Shown: in pieces, positions 18,935 through 27,270 of the stretch
Position numbering within the stretch: the first letter of the stretch is position 1
How the letters are laid out: every line of letters begins with the position of its first letter
Origin: Paenibacillus paeoniae
GTDB lineage: Bacteria > Bacillota > Bacilli > Paenibacillales > Paenibacillaceae
Reading direction: 5' to 3'
DNA length: 64,000 bases
Assembly: GCF_003388735.1 (NCBI RefSeq)
Contig: NZ_QUBQ01000001.1
Location: 496,001-560,000 of the forward strand
Translations under genes and position numbers: made by a program
The notes under the pieces: generated by a model
The model's database searches: none
The model's input: only the letters and a program-made list of their open reading frames with translations
Told to the model about the DNA's origin: nothing

Positions 18935-20221
18935 ATGAAGCCGGTTAAAGTAGGTTTGCTAGGACTAGGAACAGTAGGGACAGGCGTAGTGCGCATCGTA
19001 GAGGCGCATCAGGAAGATTTGCAAGGTCAGGTCGGGTCTCCGATTACCATTGAAAAGGTGCTTGTGCAAAACAAAAGCAAATCGCGAAACATCTCGATCT
19101 CGTCAGATAAGCTGACTGAAGATCCATGGGAAGTTATTCGCCATCCGGAGATCGATGTTATCGTTGAAGTAATGGGCGGCATCGGACAGACGAAGGAATA
19201 TATACTTGAGGCGCTTTCGCTTGGCAAGCATGTTGTGACAGCGAACAAGGATTTGATGGCATTGCACGGACCAGAAATACTGGCCAAAGCGAAGGAGCAT
19301 TCCTGTGATGTGCTGTATGAGGCCAGTGTTGCGGGCGGCATACCGATCATTCGTACACTGGTGGAAGGTTTCTCCTCCGACCGTATTACGAAGATCATGG
19401 GGATTGTGAACGGCACTACCAACTACATCCTGACGAAGATGAGCCAAGAAGGCGCAGCCTATGCTGATGTGCTGAAGGAAGCGCAAGCGCTTGGATACGC
19501 CGAAGCGGACCCAACTTCCGATGTGGAAGGGCTTGACGCTGCTCGCAAAATGACGATTCTGGCAACGCTTGGCTTCCACACGAACGTTAATCTGGAGGAT
19601 GTATCGGCAGAGGGGATTTCTTCCGTAAGCAAGGATGATATTCTATATGCGAAACGTCTGGGTTATGAGTTGAAGCTGCTGGGCATTGCTGAGCGCCAGG
19701 ACGATCTGATCAGCATTAGCGTACAGCCAACTATGGTGAAGCATTCCCATCCAATCGCATCTGTGAACGGCGTGTTCAATGCGGTGTACGTCTATGGCGA
19801 GGCGGTAGGCGAGACGATGTTCTATGGAGCAGGCGCAGGCGAACTGCCTACGGCAACTTCCATCGTTGCGGATTTGGTAGCTGTGGTGAAAAACTTGAAG
19901 CTTGGCGTTAATGGCAAGCATAGCGGCATTGCCTTCAAGGAGACAAGGCTTAAGACGGATGAACAGATTTCGTCGAAGTACTTCTTGCTGCTGCATGTAG
20001 CGGACCGGGCAGGCGTACTAGCCCGTATCACCCAGGTGTTCGCGGATGCTGAGGTTAGCTTGGAGTCTGTGCTGCAACAGCCGAATCCAACGAATCCGGA
20101 AGCGGAAATTATTATCATTACTCACGATGCAAGCAAAGCCGCTATCCAGAAGGTGCTTGGAACGTTCGATTCGCTGGATGTTGTTCATAAAGTGAAGAGC
20201 GTATACCGGGTGGAAGGATAA
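18935..20221 (+). CDS. hom: Homoserine dehydrogenase
   Basis: NAD(P)H-dependent reduction of aspartate semialdehyde to homoserine, the branch to threonine and methionine. The 428-residue protein has an N-terminal Rossmann motif (GLLGLGTVGTGVV), the catalytic-domain segments EASVAGGIPIIRTL and GIVNGTTNYIL, and a C-terminal ACT domain (about 350-425; LLLHVADRAGVLARITQVF) of the kind that senses threonine. thrB follows after 4 bases. Confidence 0.97.
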   Translation: MKPVKVGLLGLGTVGTGVVRIVEAHQEDLQGQVGSPITIEKVLVQNKSKSRNISISSDKLTEDPWEVIRHPEIDVIVEVMGGIGQTKEYILEALSLGKHVVTANKDLMALHGPEILAKAKEHSCDVLYEASVAGGIPIIRTLVEGFSSDRITKIMGIVNGTTNYILTKMSQEGAAYADVLKEAQALGYAEADPTSDVEGLDAARKMTILATLGFHTNVNLEDVSAEGISSVSKDDILYAKRLGYELKLLGIAERQDDLISISVQPTMVKHSHPIASVNGVFNAVYVYGEAVGETMFYGAGAGELPTATSIVADLVAVVKNLKLGVNGKHSGIAFKETRLKTDEQISSKYFLLLHVADRAGVLARITQVFADAEVSLESVLQQPNPTNPEAEIIIITHDASKAAIQKVLGTFDSLDVVHKVKSVYRVEG

Positions 20222-20225
20222 GCGG

Positions 20226-21227
20226 ATGAAGGATCGCAAAGTCATCGTAAAAGTACCTGCCAGCACGGCAAATCTTGGCCCAGGTTTTGATACGCTTGGG
20301 ATGGCACTTAGCCTCTATGCATGGATTGAAATGTCAGAGTCGGTTACAGGAGAGACGACTTTCCAGCTGTATGGCGACGGTATGGAGGGCTTGCCGCAGG
20401 ACAAATCCAATCTTATCTACAAGGTGGCACAGCTTGTATTCGAGGAAGCTGGTGTTGCTGTTCCGGAGCTTCATATCGCGATGTACAGCGATATCCCACT
20501 TACGCGCGGGCTTGGCAGCAGCGCATCGGCTATTGTAGGGGCCCTTGTCGCAGCCAATGCGCTGATTGGCAGTCCGCATAGCGACGATAAGCTGTTCCAG
20601 ATGGCGACGGAGCTGGAAGGGCATCCTGACAATGTCGGCGCATCGCTGTTCGGCGGCATTGTGGTATCGGCCTGGGACGGCTCGGAAGCGCAGCATGTGC
20701 GGATCGAGCCGCATAATAGGCTGGAGACGCTGGTTGCTATTCCAGCGTTCCAGTTGTCTACGGAGAAGGCCCGCCATGCGCTGCCTTCTCAGATCTCGAT
20801 GGCCGACGCCGTATTCAATGTCGGCCGCAGTTCATTGCTCGTCGCGGCACTGGCAAGCGGCGAGCTTGGCTTGATTCGCCATGCCATGCAGGATCGGCTG
20901 CACCAGCCTTATCGTGCAGCGCTTATTCCCGGCATGGTGGAAATTTTGGAGCGCGCCGCCGACTTTGGCGCGCTGGGTGCAGCGCTCAGCGGAGCGGGAC
21001 CGACGCTGATTGCGTTTGTCGATACGGAGAGCCAAGGCAAAGCGGCGCTCCAGCAATTTTTGAAGGCGACGCTGGCCAAGGAAGGCATCGACGCGGAGAC
21101 GTTATGGCTCTCGCCATGCACGAGCGGCCCAGTTGTAACAGTGGAAGAAGGAAGTGCCGGCAGCCAGACGGAAACTGGAGAAACGGTTACGCTGCTGGAT
21201 CGAATTAAAGGAGAAATCAAAGCATGA
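20226..21227 (+). CDS. thrB: Homoserine kinase
   Basis: GHMP-family kinase that makes O-phosphohomoserine for threonine synthesis. The 333 residues include PASTANLGPGFDTLGMAL at the N-terminus, the ATP loop LTRGLGSSASAIVGAL and the C-terminal GAALSGAGPTLIAF. It runs on from hom, and its stop overlaps the pheA start by 4 bases. No threonine synthase gene is seen in the window. Confidence 0.96.
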   Translation: MKDRKVIVKVPASTANLGPGFDTLGMALSLYAWIEMSESVTGETTFQLYGDGMEGLPQDKSNLIYKVAQLVFEEAGVAVPELHIAMYSDIPLTRGLGSSASAIVGALVAANALIGSPHSDDKLFQMATELEGHPDNVGASLFGGIVVSAWDGSEAQHVRIEPHNRLETLVAIPAFQLSTEKARHALPSQISMADAVFNVGRSSLLVAALASGELGLIRHAMQDRLHQPYRAALIPGMVEILERAADFGALGAALSGAGPTLIAFVDTESQGKAALQQFLKATLAKEGIDAETLWLSPCTSGPVVTVEEGSAGSQTETGETVTLLDRIKGEIKA

Positions 21228-22099
21228 AGACGATAGCCTTGTTGCCGGCCGGCTCTGTATCGGATGAAGCGGCAAAACAACTGTTTGCCGGTGAAGATCG
21301 GGTCGAGTGGAAGCATCATCGGCTCATCGCCGATGTATTCCAATCAACTGTGAATGGAATAAGCGACTATAGCGTAATTCCTATTGAAAATACGATTGAA
21401 GGCTCTGTAAGCCTTCATATGGATTGGCTCGTTCATGAGGTCGATCTGCCGATGCAAGCGGAATGGGTATATCCATCCATCCAAAATTTGATCAGCAGAC
21501 GATCTGAGCTTCAGAATGCTGCGGGGGAATTGGATTTCTCCCGTATCAAGAAGGTGATTAGCCATCCTGTTGCGATGGCTCAATGTCTTCAGTTCTTACG
21601 AGAACATATGCCGAATGTGGAGACGGAGCATGTGAGCAGCACAGCTGAGGCGGTCCGTATTGTGCGGGACCACCCGGGAGAGGGGATTGCGGCGATTGGC
21701 ACCCGCATTGCGGCAGCAAATAATGGGCTGGACTTGCTCGCGACGGAAATAACCGATCACGACAACAACTATACCCGCTTTATGCTGGTAGGCTCTGAGC
21801 CTTATACGGCCCGCAAGTCTGACCGGATCAAAACCAGCATTCTGGTAACGCTGCCCGAGGACTATCCGGGAGCGCTTCATCAAGTGTTGTCCGCTTTCGC
21901 TTGGCGGAGAATCAACTTGTCGCGGATTGAATCCCGTCCAACGAAGAAGAAGCTGGGCAACTATTATTTTTACATCGAAATCGAAATGTCGCTTGATTCG
22001 GTCCTGCTTCCTGCTGCGCTGGAGGAGATCGAGGCGATCGGCTGCTCGATTCGGGTGTTGGGATGTTATCCAAGCTTCACCTATGAGCAATTGCTCTAA
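21224..22099 (+). CDS. pheA: Prephenate dehydratase
   Basis: Converts prephenate to phenylpyruvate in phenylalanine synthesis. The 291-residue stand-alone enzyme has IPIENTIEGSV, the catalytic NYTRF motif and a C-terminal ACT domain (ALHQVLSAFAWRRINLSRIESRP, followed by YYFYIE), whose ESRP motif takes part in phenylalanine feedback. It overlaps thrB by 4 bases, so it is coupled to the threonine branch genes. Confidence 0.96.
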   Translation: MKTIALLPAGSVSDEAAKQLFAGEDRVEWKHHRLIADVFQSTVNGISDYSVIPIENTIEGSVSLHMDWLVHEVDLPMQAEWVYPSIQNLISRRSELQNAAGELDFSRIKKVISHPVAMAQCLQFLREHMPNVETEHVSSTAEAVRIVRDHPGEGIAAIGTRIAAANNGLDLLATEITDHDNNYTRFMLVGSEPYTARKSDRIKTSILVTLPEDYPGALHQVLSAFAWRRINLSRIESRPTKKKLGNYYFYIEIEMSLDSVLLPAALEEIEAIGCSIRVLGCYPSFTYEQLL

Positions 22100-22133
22100 T
22101 CATTGACTATTTATCGGAGGTGTATGGCAAGGT

Positions 22134-23015
22134 ATGGCACAGCAATGGATTTATCTAAATGGCGATTTCGTAACGAAAGATGATGCAAAAGTATCGGTCT
22201 ACGATCACGGTTTTTTGTATGGCGACGGTATATTCGAAGGCATTCGCATCTACGACGGCAACATCTTTAAGTGCAAAGAGCATTTGGACAGGCTGTATGA
22301 TTCCGCCAAATCTATTATGCTTGACATACCTTTGACCTTCGACGAGATGCAAGCAGTGCTCGTTGAGACCATCCGACGCAATGAACTGAATGACGGCTAT
22401 ATTCGGCTAGTCGTATCTCGCGGACCGGGCAACCTTGGGCTTGATCCCAGACGCTGTCCATCTGCATCGGTTATCATTATCGTGGAACAGCTCTCGATCT
22501 ATCCGGAGGAGGCCTACAAGAACGGGCTTGTCTCTGTCTCCGTATCTCAGCGCCGCAACATCCCGGATGCGCTGAATCCGAAGATCAAATCGCTCAACTA
22601 CCTGAATAATGTACTGGTCAAAATCCAGGCTAATCTGGCAGGCGTTGGCGAAGCGATCATGCTGAATGCGCAAGGATATGTCGCCGAGGGCTCCAGTGAC
22701 AATATCTTCATCATTAAGAACGGCACCGTATATACGCCACCTTGCTACGTAGGTGCGCTTGAGGGCATTACCCGCGGGGCGATTATGCAGCTGTGCGACA
22801 AGTTTGGTTACAAGCTGAAAGAGGAGCCTTTTACGCTGCATGATGTCTATATTGCCGATGAAGTATTCTTCACGGGAACAGCGGCCGAGGTTATTGCGGT
22901 GCGCGAGGTTGACGGACGCAAGATTGGCTCAGGACAAGCCGGCCCGATCACAACCCATCTGCTGCAGGAGTTCCGCAGCATCGTCACAGTCGACGGTGTA
23001 AAAGTTTACGAGTAG
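22134..23015 (+). CDS. ilvE: Branched-chain amino acid aminotransferase (class IV)
   Basis: PLP-dependent last step of Ile, Val and Leu synthesis. The 293 residues show the class IV fold: YLNGDFV at the start, YGDGIFEGIR, the lysine in IKSLNYLNN that holds PLP, EGSSDNIFI and the GITRGAI and FFTGTAAEV motifs. A D-amino acid aminotransferase of the same fold is an alternative, but the sequence pattern and location favour IlvE. It ends at a strong terminator. Confidence 0.92.
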   Translation: MAQQWIYLNGDFVTKDDAKVSVYDHGFLYGDGIFEGIRIYDGNIFKCKEHLDRLYDSAKSIMLDIPLTFDEMQAVLVETIRRNELNDGYIRLVVSRGPGNLGLDPRRCPSASVIIIVEQLSIYPEEAYKNGLVSVSVSQRRNIPDALNPKIKSLNYLNNVLVKIQANLAGVGEAIMLNAQGYVAEGSSDNIFIIKNGTVYTPPCYVGALEGITRGAIMQLCDKFGYKLKEEPFTLHDVYIADEVFFTGTAAEVIAVREVDGRKIGSGQAGPITTHLLQEFRSIVTVDGVKVYE

Positions 23016-23033
23016 ACCGGATATTAAGATAAG

Positions 23034-23112
23034 AAACAACCCTTTGATCGATTGGAGAGAAGCTTGTGCGCGAAGCACAAGACTTTCTGCATGCGGCGAA
23101 GGGTTGTTTTTT
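23034..23112 (+). terminator. Terminator after ilvE
   Basis: Outer arms AAACAACCCTT and AAGGGTTGTTTTTT enclose a second hairpin (CTTGTGC and GCACAAG). It closes the amino acid operon. Confidence 0.85.
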
Positions 23113-23151
23113 GCGTATGTAGCGCTGTGTGGTCGGTACGTGGGAGGTTTG

Positions 23152-23323
23152 TAAGTCGATTTGATCGACTTAAAATGCTCGATGCGTCGGCTTTGCGAGT
23201 TTAAGTCGGCCTCACCGATTTAAAACTAGTGATCAGCCATTTTCGGAGCAATAAGTCGGTATCATCGACTTAAAATACCCGTTGCGTCGGCCCTGCGAGT
23301 TTTAAGTCGGCCTGACCGACTTA
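23152..23323. repeat. Two composite palindrome units in the ilvE-safA spacer
   Basis: Four small inverted repeats, all variants of TAAGTCGG-n5-CCGACTTA: 23152-23172, 23202-23222, 23252-23272 and 23303-23323. They occur at a spacing of about 50 bases and form two units of about 72 bases (23152-23222 and 23252-23323), each with a middle segment containing tgcgtcgg and ctgcgag. There is no T-run after most of them and no ORF crosses them. Confidence 0.75.
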
Positions 23324-23325
23324 AT

Positions 23326-23521
23326 TGTGACTCCTGAAATTTAGTCGTGTGAGGCAGCGTATTCCCCCATTCCACCGTCTTCAGCAATGTAGTGATGTCT
23401 TGCAACGCTATTCCGGAAATGACTGTGACTTCTGAGTTTTAGTGGTGTGAGGCGGCGTTATTTCCCCCATTTTACCGTTTTTAGCAATTTAGTGTTTCTT
23501 GGCAGCACTGTTTCCGAACAC
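23326..23521. repeat. Direct repeat of about 98 bases, two imperfect copies
   Basis: Copy one starts at 23326 and copy two at 23424. Both begin tgtgact(c/t)ctga and continue through gtgtgaggc(a/g)gcg, cccccatt(c/t)(c/t)accg and tttccgaa or its variant. The copies differ by scattered substitutions and a few indels, so the duplication is not recent. No coding capacity is apparent. Confidence 0.65.
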
Positions 23522-23753
23522 TCTGCGCTTTTGGTAAATTAGGGTTATATAGCGATGTGATTCTCTTCATTTAGCTGGTTCAAGCGAATGTTGTTTTGCT
23601 ACTACTACGATCTCCAAGTCGCTTCAACTGACCTGAATCAGGCATAGGCCGCGCTTTTTGCTCAAATAAGACCATCCCATCTACTTACTCTCGTCCGTTC
23701 AACTCGCCAACTGTCTCCTTATGCCGCGAGACTATTTTTTCGAGAAAGTGGAG
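23522..23753. other. Unassigned spacer before safA
   Basis: No convincing gene, RNA or further repeat is seen here. It leads into the candidate sporulation promoter of safA. Confidence 0.5.
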
Positions 23754-23780
23754 ACACCTGCCTATGATCTGCATAGGATG
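23754..23780 (+). promoter_or_regulatory. Candidate sigma-K/sigma-E-like promoter of safA
   Basis: AC followed 16 bases later by CATAggatg, close to the sigma-K pattern AC-n16-CATAnnnTA. The -10 lies in a small palindrome, CCTATG-n5-CATAGG (23761-23776). safA of B. subtilis is expressed in the mother cell, which fits. The motif is short, so chance is possible. Confidence 0.35.
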
Positions 23781-23845
23781 TAGAGATTGATAACGGGCAT
23801 TAGCCTTGCCAAGTTATTCAGAACGTGACAGGAGGTCATCGGCGA

Positions 23846-26209
23846 GTGAGAATCCATATTGTAAAAAATGGCGATACCTTATACTTTATCGGTCAGAAGT
23901 ATAATGTGCCGCTTGAAGACATTTTGAAGCTCAATCCGGGCATATCCAATCCGGATGTGCTGGAGGTAGGAACTAAGCTGAAGATTCCATCGACCCCTAC
24001 TGCACAGAATGGAGTGAGTGGAATGGATATCATGCATCAGCATATTGTCAAGCAAGGAGATACGCTTTGGAAGCTCTCCAAAGCGTGGGGGGTTCCGCTG
24101 GCCACGATGATTCATGCGAACCCGCATCTCAAAAATCCTAATGTGCTTCTGACTGGAGAAGTTGTAAACATACCTAAAGCCGATACGCAAGTGCCTTCGA
24201 CGGTAACTCAACAAAGCACTGGCGGAAAAACGCCAACGCATCCACTTCACCCAGCTTCGATTATGCAAGGCGTTCAGGGCATAGTTGGCAAATTGTCCAC
24301 TGCACCGTCGGTCGTTGGCAAGACGTTTACAGGCCTCGCAACGGAAAAGAAAAATACGGCACCTGTGACAGAGAAAAAGCCAACAGCTCCGATCGTATCA
24401 CCTGTACCGCCGGCGCCAGCTCCAAAGCCGCCTGCCGCCAAGGTCGAGCCGGTCGCAGAGAAAAAAGTAGAGCCGCTTGCTAAGAAAGTTGAACCGCTAG
24501 CAACTAAAGTAGAGCCTTTAGCATCAAAGAAGGTAGAGCCTTTAGCATCGAAAAAGGTCGAGCCATTGGCAACGAAGACAGAACCGCTTGCAGCCAAAAA
24601 GCAAGAGCCGCTGTCTACCGGGAAGATAGCTCCATTGTCATCTAATGTGAGTCCATTAGCAGAAAACAACGTTGCGCCGCTCGCAAACAGCAATATTGCC
24701 CCGTTGTCTTCCAATACGGCACCAGCCCCAAATAGTAACATTGCGCCATTAGCTACCGGAAAAGTAGCTCCGCTGGCGTCCAAAGCTGCACCTCTCGGCA
24801 CAGGCAAGGTAGCACCGCTATCTTCGAATGCAGCGCCGCTTTCTACTGGCAACATAGGCCCGCTGTCGTCGAACATCGCACCGTTGTCTAACAGCAACGT
24901 AGGCCCGCTGTCGTCGAACATTGCGCCGATGTCCAATGGTAACATAGGCCCGCTGTCATCGAACATTGCGCCGTTGTCTAACAGCAACGTAGGCCCGCTG
25001 TCGTCGAACATCGCGCCGCTGTCCAATAGTAACATAGGCCCGCTGTCATCGAACATTGCGCCGTTGTCTAACAGCAATGTAGGCCCGCTGTCGTCGAACA
25101 TTGCGCCGTTGTCTAACAGCAACGTAGGTCCGCTGTCGTCGAACATCGCACCGTTGTCTAACAGCAACGTAGGCCCGCTGTCGTCAAACATCGCGCCATT
25201 GTCTTCCAATGCCGGGCCTAACGCGAATATAGCTCCTCTGTCGAATGCCTCTGTGACTAAAGTGACGCCATATGCCGGTAAAAAGCCACTGCCTATTGAA
25301 AAGCCGGTGGAGAAAAAGATTCAAGCATCCAATTCGGAATATATGGAAAGCATTGATTTGTTCCATCAGTATGGCACACCATCCTCTGATGTTATGTCTC
25401 TATACGATCTGCCTAATTATCCGGAAGCGAACGCTCCGAATATTCAGCCTTACGGCTTACCAAACAACGTAATGCCGTATAGTGTCAATGCGGAGCCGAA
25501 TATAGCGCCTTATTCGGAGACGTCTCCGTATTACCCTTATGATTGTCCGCCGGGGACGTTCATGTCCGGCTATCCGAATTCATCCATAATGCCTTATGGA
25601 ACAGGTCCAGATTGGGGATACGGAGGCAATCCTTCTTACTACGGAATGGGCGAAAACACAGCTGTATCACCATCAAGCTATGGCCCCAATGAGGGAATGT
25701 TTTCGCCACTGTCTAATGCGCCGAACACAGGAATGGTTTCACCGTTGTCTAATGCGTCGAACGCAGGAATGCTTTCGCCGCTGTCTAATGCGTCGAACGC
25801 AGGAATGGTCTCGCCGCTGTCCAATGCGCCGAACGCGGGTATGATTACGCCGTATTCCAATGTTCAGGCATTGTCGGCCATGTACCCGCCGCCTGGTTAT
25901 GCCGGGTTCCCGAATAGTTACCCGAACAGCTATCCAAACAGCAACCCAAACGCATACTTGAACAGCTATCCCAGCGGATACCCTTATCCTGGATGGCCGA
26001 ACAACGCGGCTCCTGTGTCGCCTGCAAGCAAATCAAAGGATGATTGCGGCTGCGGCGGGAAAAGGGAAGACGAACTAACGGGTACGACAGGGGCAAAATC
26101 GACAGGCGCGAAACCGCGCAAAAAAGGCAAAAAAGCGGTCATTCGCACCGTTGCGCCCAGCCCCAAAAAGAAAAGAAAAAGCGGAAGTCGCCCTTGGTTG
26201 AATCGTTAA
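23846..26209 (+). CDS. safA: SafA-like spore coat morphogenetic protein, LysM and repeats
   Basis: SafA organises the inner spore coat and binds cortex peptidoglycan. This 787-residue protein has two LysM domains (about 3-49, HIVKNGDTLYFIGQKYNVPL..., and about 65-111, HIVKQGDTLWKLSKAWGVPL...). A long low-complexity region of EPLA(S/T)KKV units follows, then eight 15-residue repeats GPLSSNIAPLSNSNV (about 333-450), a Pro/Tyr/Asn-rich segment, four 12-residue repeats SPLSNASNAGMV, and a basic tail after DDCGCGG. The GTG at 23846 is 9 bases from a ggaggt site. Position just before bofC matches B. subtilis safA. Only the LysM part can be compared with SafA; the rest is fast-evolving. Confidence 0.8.
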   Translation: MRIHIVKNGDTLYFIGQKYNVPLEDILKLNPGISNPDVLEVGTKLKIPSTPTAQNGVSGMDIMHQHIVKQGDTLWKLSKAWGVPLATMIHANPHLKNPNVLLTGEVVNIPKADTQVPSTVTQQSTGGKTPTHPLHPASIMQGVQGIVGKLSTAPSVVGKTFTGLATEKKNTAPVTEKKPTAPIVSPVPPAPAPKPPAAKVEPVAEKKVEPLAKKVEPLATKVEPLASKKVEPLASKKVEPLATKTEPLAAKKQEPLSTGKIAPLSSNVSPLAENNVAPLANSNIAPLSSNTAPAPNSNIAPLATGKVAPLASKAAPLGTGKVAPLSSNAAPLSTGNIGPLSSNIAPLSNSNVGPLSSNIAPMSNGNIGPLSSNIAPLSNSNVGPLSSNIAPLSNSNIGPLSSNIAPLSNSNVGPLSSNIAPLSNSNVGPLSSNIAPLSNSNVGPLSSNIAPLSSNAGPNANIAPLSNASVTKVTPYAGKKPLPIEKPVEKKIQASNSEYMESIDLFHQYGTPSSDVMSLYDLPNYPEANAPNIQPYGLPNNVMPYSVNAEPNIAPYSETSPYYPYDCPPGTFMSGYPNSSIMPYGTGPDWGYGGNPSYYGMGENTAVSPSSYGPNEGMFSPLSNAPNTGMVSPLSNASNAGMLSPLSNASNAGMVSPLSNAPNAGMITPYSNVQALSAMYPPPGYAGFPNSYPNSYPNSNPNAYLNSYPSGYPYPGWPNNAAPVSPASKSKDDCGCGGKREDELTGTTGAKSTGAKPRKKGKKAVIRTVAPSPKKKRKSGSRPWLNR
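24838..25212 (+). repeat. 45-base coding repeats in safA
   Basis: About eight head-to-tail copies of a 45-base unit (ggcccgctgtcgtcgaacat followed by cgcaccgttgtctaacagcaacgta), encoding GPLSSNIAPLSNSNV. Several copies are almost identical at the DNA level, indicating recent expansion by slippage or unequal exchange. Confidence 0.9.
25697..25840 (+). repeat. 36-base coding repeats in safA
   Basis: Four tandem copies of a 36-base unit encoding (V/L)SPLSNA(S/P)NAGM, close to each other in DNA sequence. They are separate from the 45-base repeats but share the PLSN core. Confidence 0.85.
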
Positions 26210-26257
26210 CCCCTCTGTTGATATCTGACTCAAATTGAATCATTGAAGACTCGGCCG

Positions 26258-26287
26258 AACCGATCAGGCGCTTGTACTGATCGGTTT
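26258..26287 (+). terminator. Hairpin after safA
   Basis: Perfect 10-base arms AACCGATCAG and CTGATCGGTT with a 9-base loop. The downstream T content is weak (ttcagctttg), so termination may be inefficient. Confidence 0.55.
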
Positions 26288-26374
26288 CAGCTTTGTTAAA
26301 TGTGACCATTCAGTTTGAATAATTATACAACTTTGGAGCAGACTATCGGAAAACGCAATAAAGGGGTCTTCCTC

Positions 26375-27058
26375 ATGATAACATTCAGCTTGTGGAAGCA
26401 ATTGAAACGAAGGTTGCGCAGAAACCGCAGACCGCTCTGGACGCTTGGTGGACTCGTGTGTTGGCTGCTATTCGTTTCAACTGCCTTAACACCAATATCG
26501 GTACATGCGGCAGACGGTAGTGAGGGCATTTCACAAAGGATACAAGTTGTAACGATGAAATCGGCAGAACTAAACAGTCAACCGTCCATTATACCGTTTT
26601 TGAAAAAAAGGAAAGAGGCAATGCCTGTCGTTCTCCAGCGTATTTATGTGTGCGGGGAAGAGACAGAGCCGCTCGGACGGATGAGCAGCCATGAAGTAGT
26701 CATGATGCTGTCCGAACATCCCGAATGGAACGCAACGCTGCAAAGAGATAACGAAACGGTTATGCTGGAGCATCGTATCGAGGATATCTCAGATTATTGC
26801 CGGGAACACGCACACTTTGGTGTAGACAAACGAGGGAATTTCTCCTTGTTCGATGGAACGCCAAAAGAAGAAAAGGTCATGAGAACCTTCTTCCAATTGG
26901 ATATTCGCTATATGGAAAGCAGCCTGCCGCAGAGGCAGCTGGAGCTGCTGAATCAGGGCATCCGAGTCAATGATATTGAGGAGTACAACAGCGTACTGTC
27001 GACATTCAGCGACTATGCCGTGCAAAATGACGAAAGAGCCATGAAGCAAGCGTATTAA
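26375..27058 (+). CDS. bofC: BofC, forespore regulator of SpoIVB signalling
   Basis: Secreted into the space between forespore membranes, where in B. subtilis it restrains SpoIVB and so delays pro-sigma-K cleavage. The 227-residue protein has a basic start, one hydrophobic segment (about 25-43) and a signal-peptide-like cut near VHAAD. The C-terminal BofC domain shows VVLQRIYVCGEETEPLGRMS and then HPEWNATL and YCREHAHFGVDKRGNLSLF-like sequence. ATG 26375 follows aaagggg by 8 bases. It works in the same checkpoint as SpoIVFA/FB encoded at 11.7-13.6 kb. Confidence 0.9.
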   Translation: MITFSLWKQLKRRLRRNRRPLWTLGGLVCWLLFVSTALTPISVHAADGSEGISQRIQVVTMKSAELNSQPSIIPFLKKRKEAMPVVLQRIYVCGEETEPLGRMSSHEVVMMLSEHPEWNATLQRDNETVMLEHRIEDISDYCREHAHFGVDKRGNFSLFDGTPKEEKVMRTFFQLDIRYMESSLPQRQLELLNQGIRVNDIEEYNSVLSTFSDYAVQNDERAMKQAY

Positions 27059-27093
27059 CGGACAAGCTGTGAAAAGCGGTACGGCAACAGAAG

Positions 27094-27127
27094 AACCTCT
27101 CTTGAGATAGGTGAAGAGAGGTTTTTT
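27094..27127 (+). terminator. Terminator after bofC
   Basis: Arms AACCTCTCTT and AAGAGAGGTT with a 10-base loop, then a run of six T. Confidence 0.9.
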
Positions 27128-27194
27128 GCGGTGTCTAAAATAGGTCGATTTGTTCTCCACTCTGCAATCGTTGATTAGAAACATCAAACGTTCG

Positions 27195-27223
27195 TTCTCA
27201 TTCCCGGCAAGTTTTGCTATAAT
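27195..27223 (+). promoter_or_regulatory. Candidate promoter for ruvCAB
   Basis: TTCTCA and a perfect TATAAT with a 17-base spacer; a TG one base upstream makes it an extended -10. It lies about 50 bases before ruvC. No LexA-type box (CGAACnnnnGTTCG) was found beside it. Confidence 0.5.
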
Positions 27224-27270
27224 GATAGATGGGCCTAATTGAGTTGATAGGTTGGTAGGGAGTTGGCGAA

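Noticed and set aside
23152..23323. CRISPR-like array
   Set aside because: Only four short palindromes with two alternating, similar spacers; spacers are not unique and no cas genes are nearby.
24274..25209. Long minus-strand ORF of 311 codons opposite safA
   Set aside because: It mirrors the safA repeats; the lack of stops follows from the repeat composition, and it has no ribosome site or domain.
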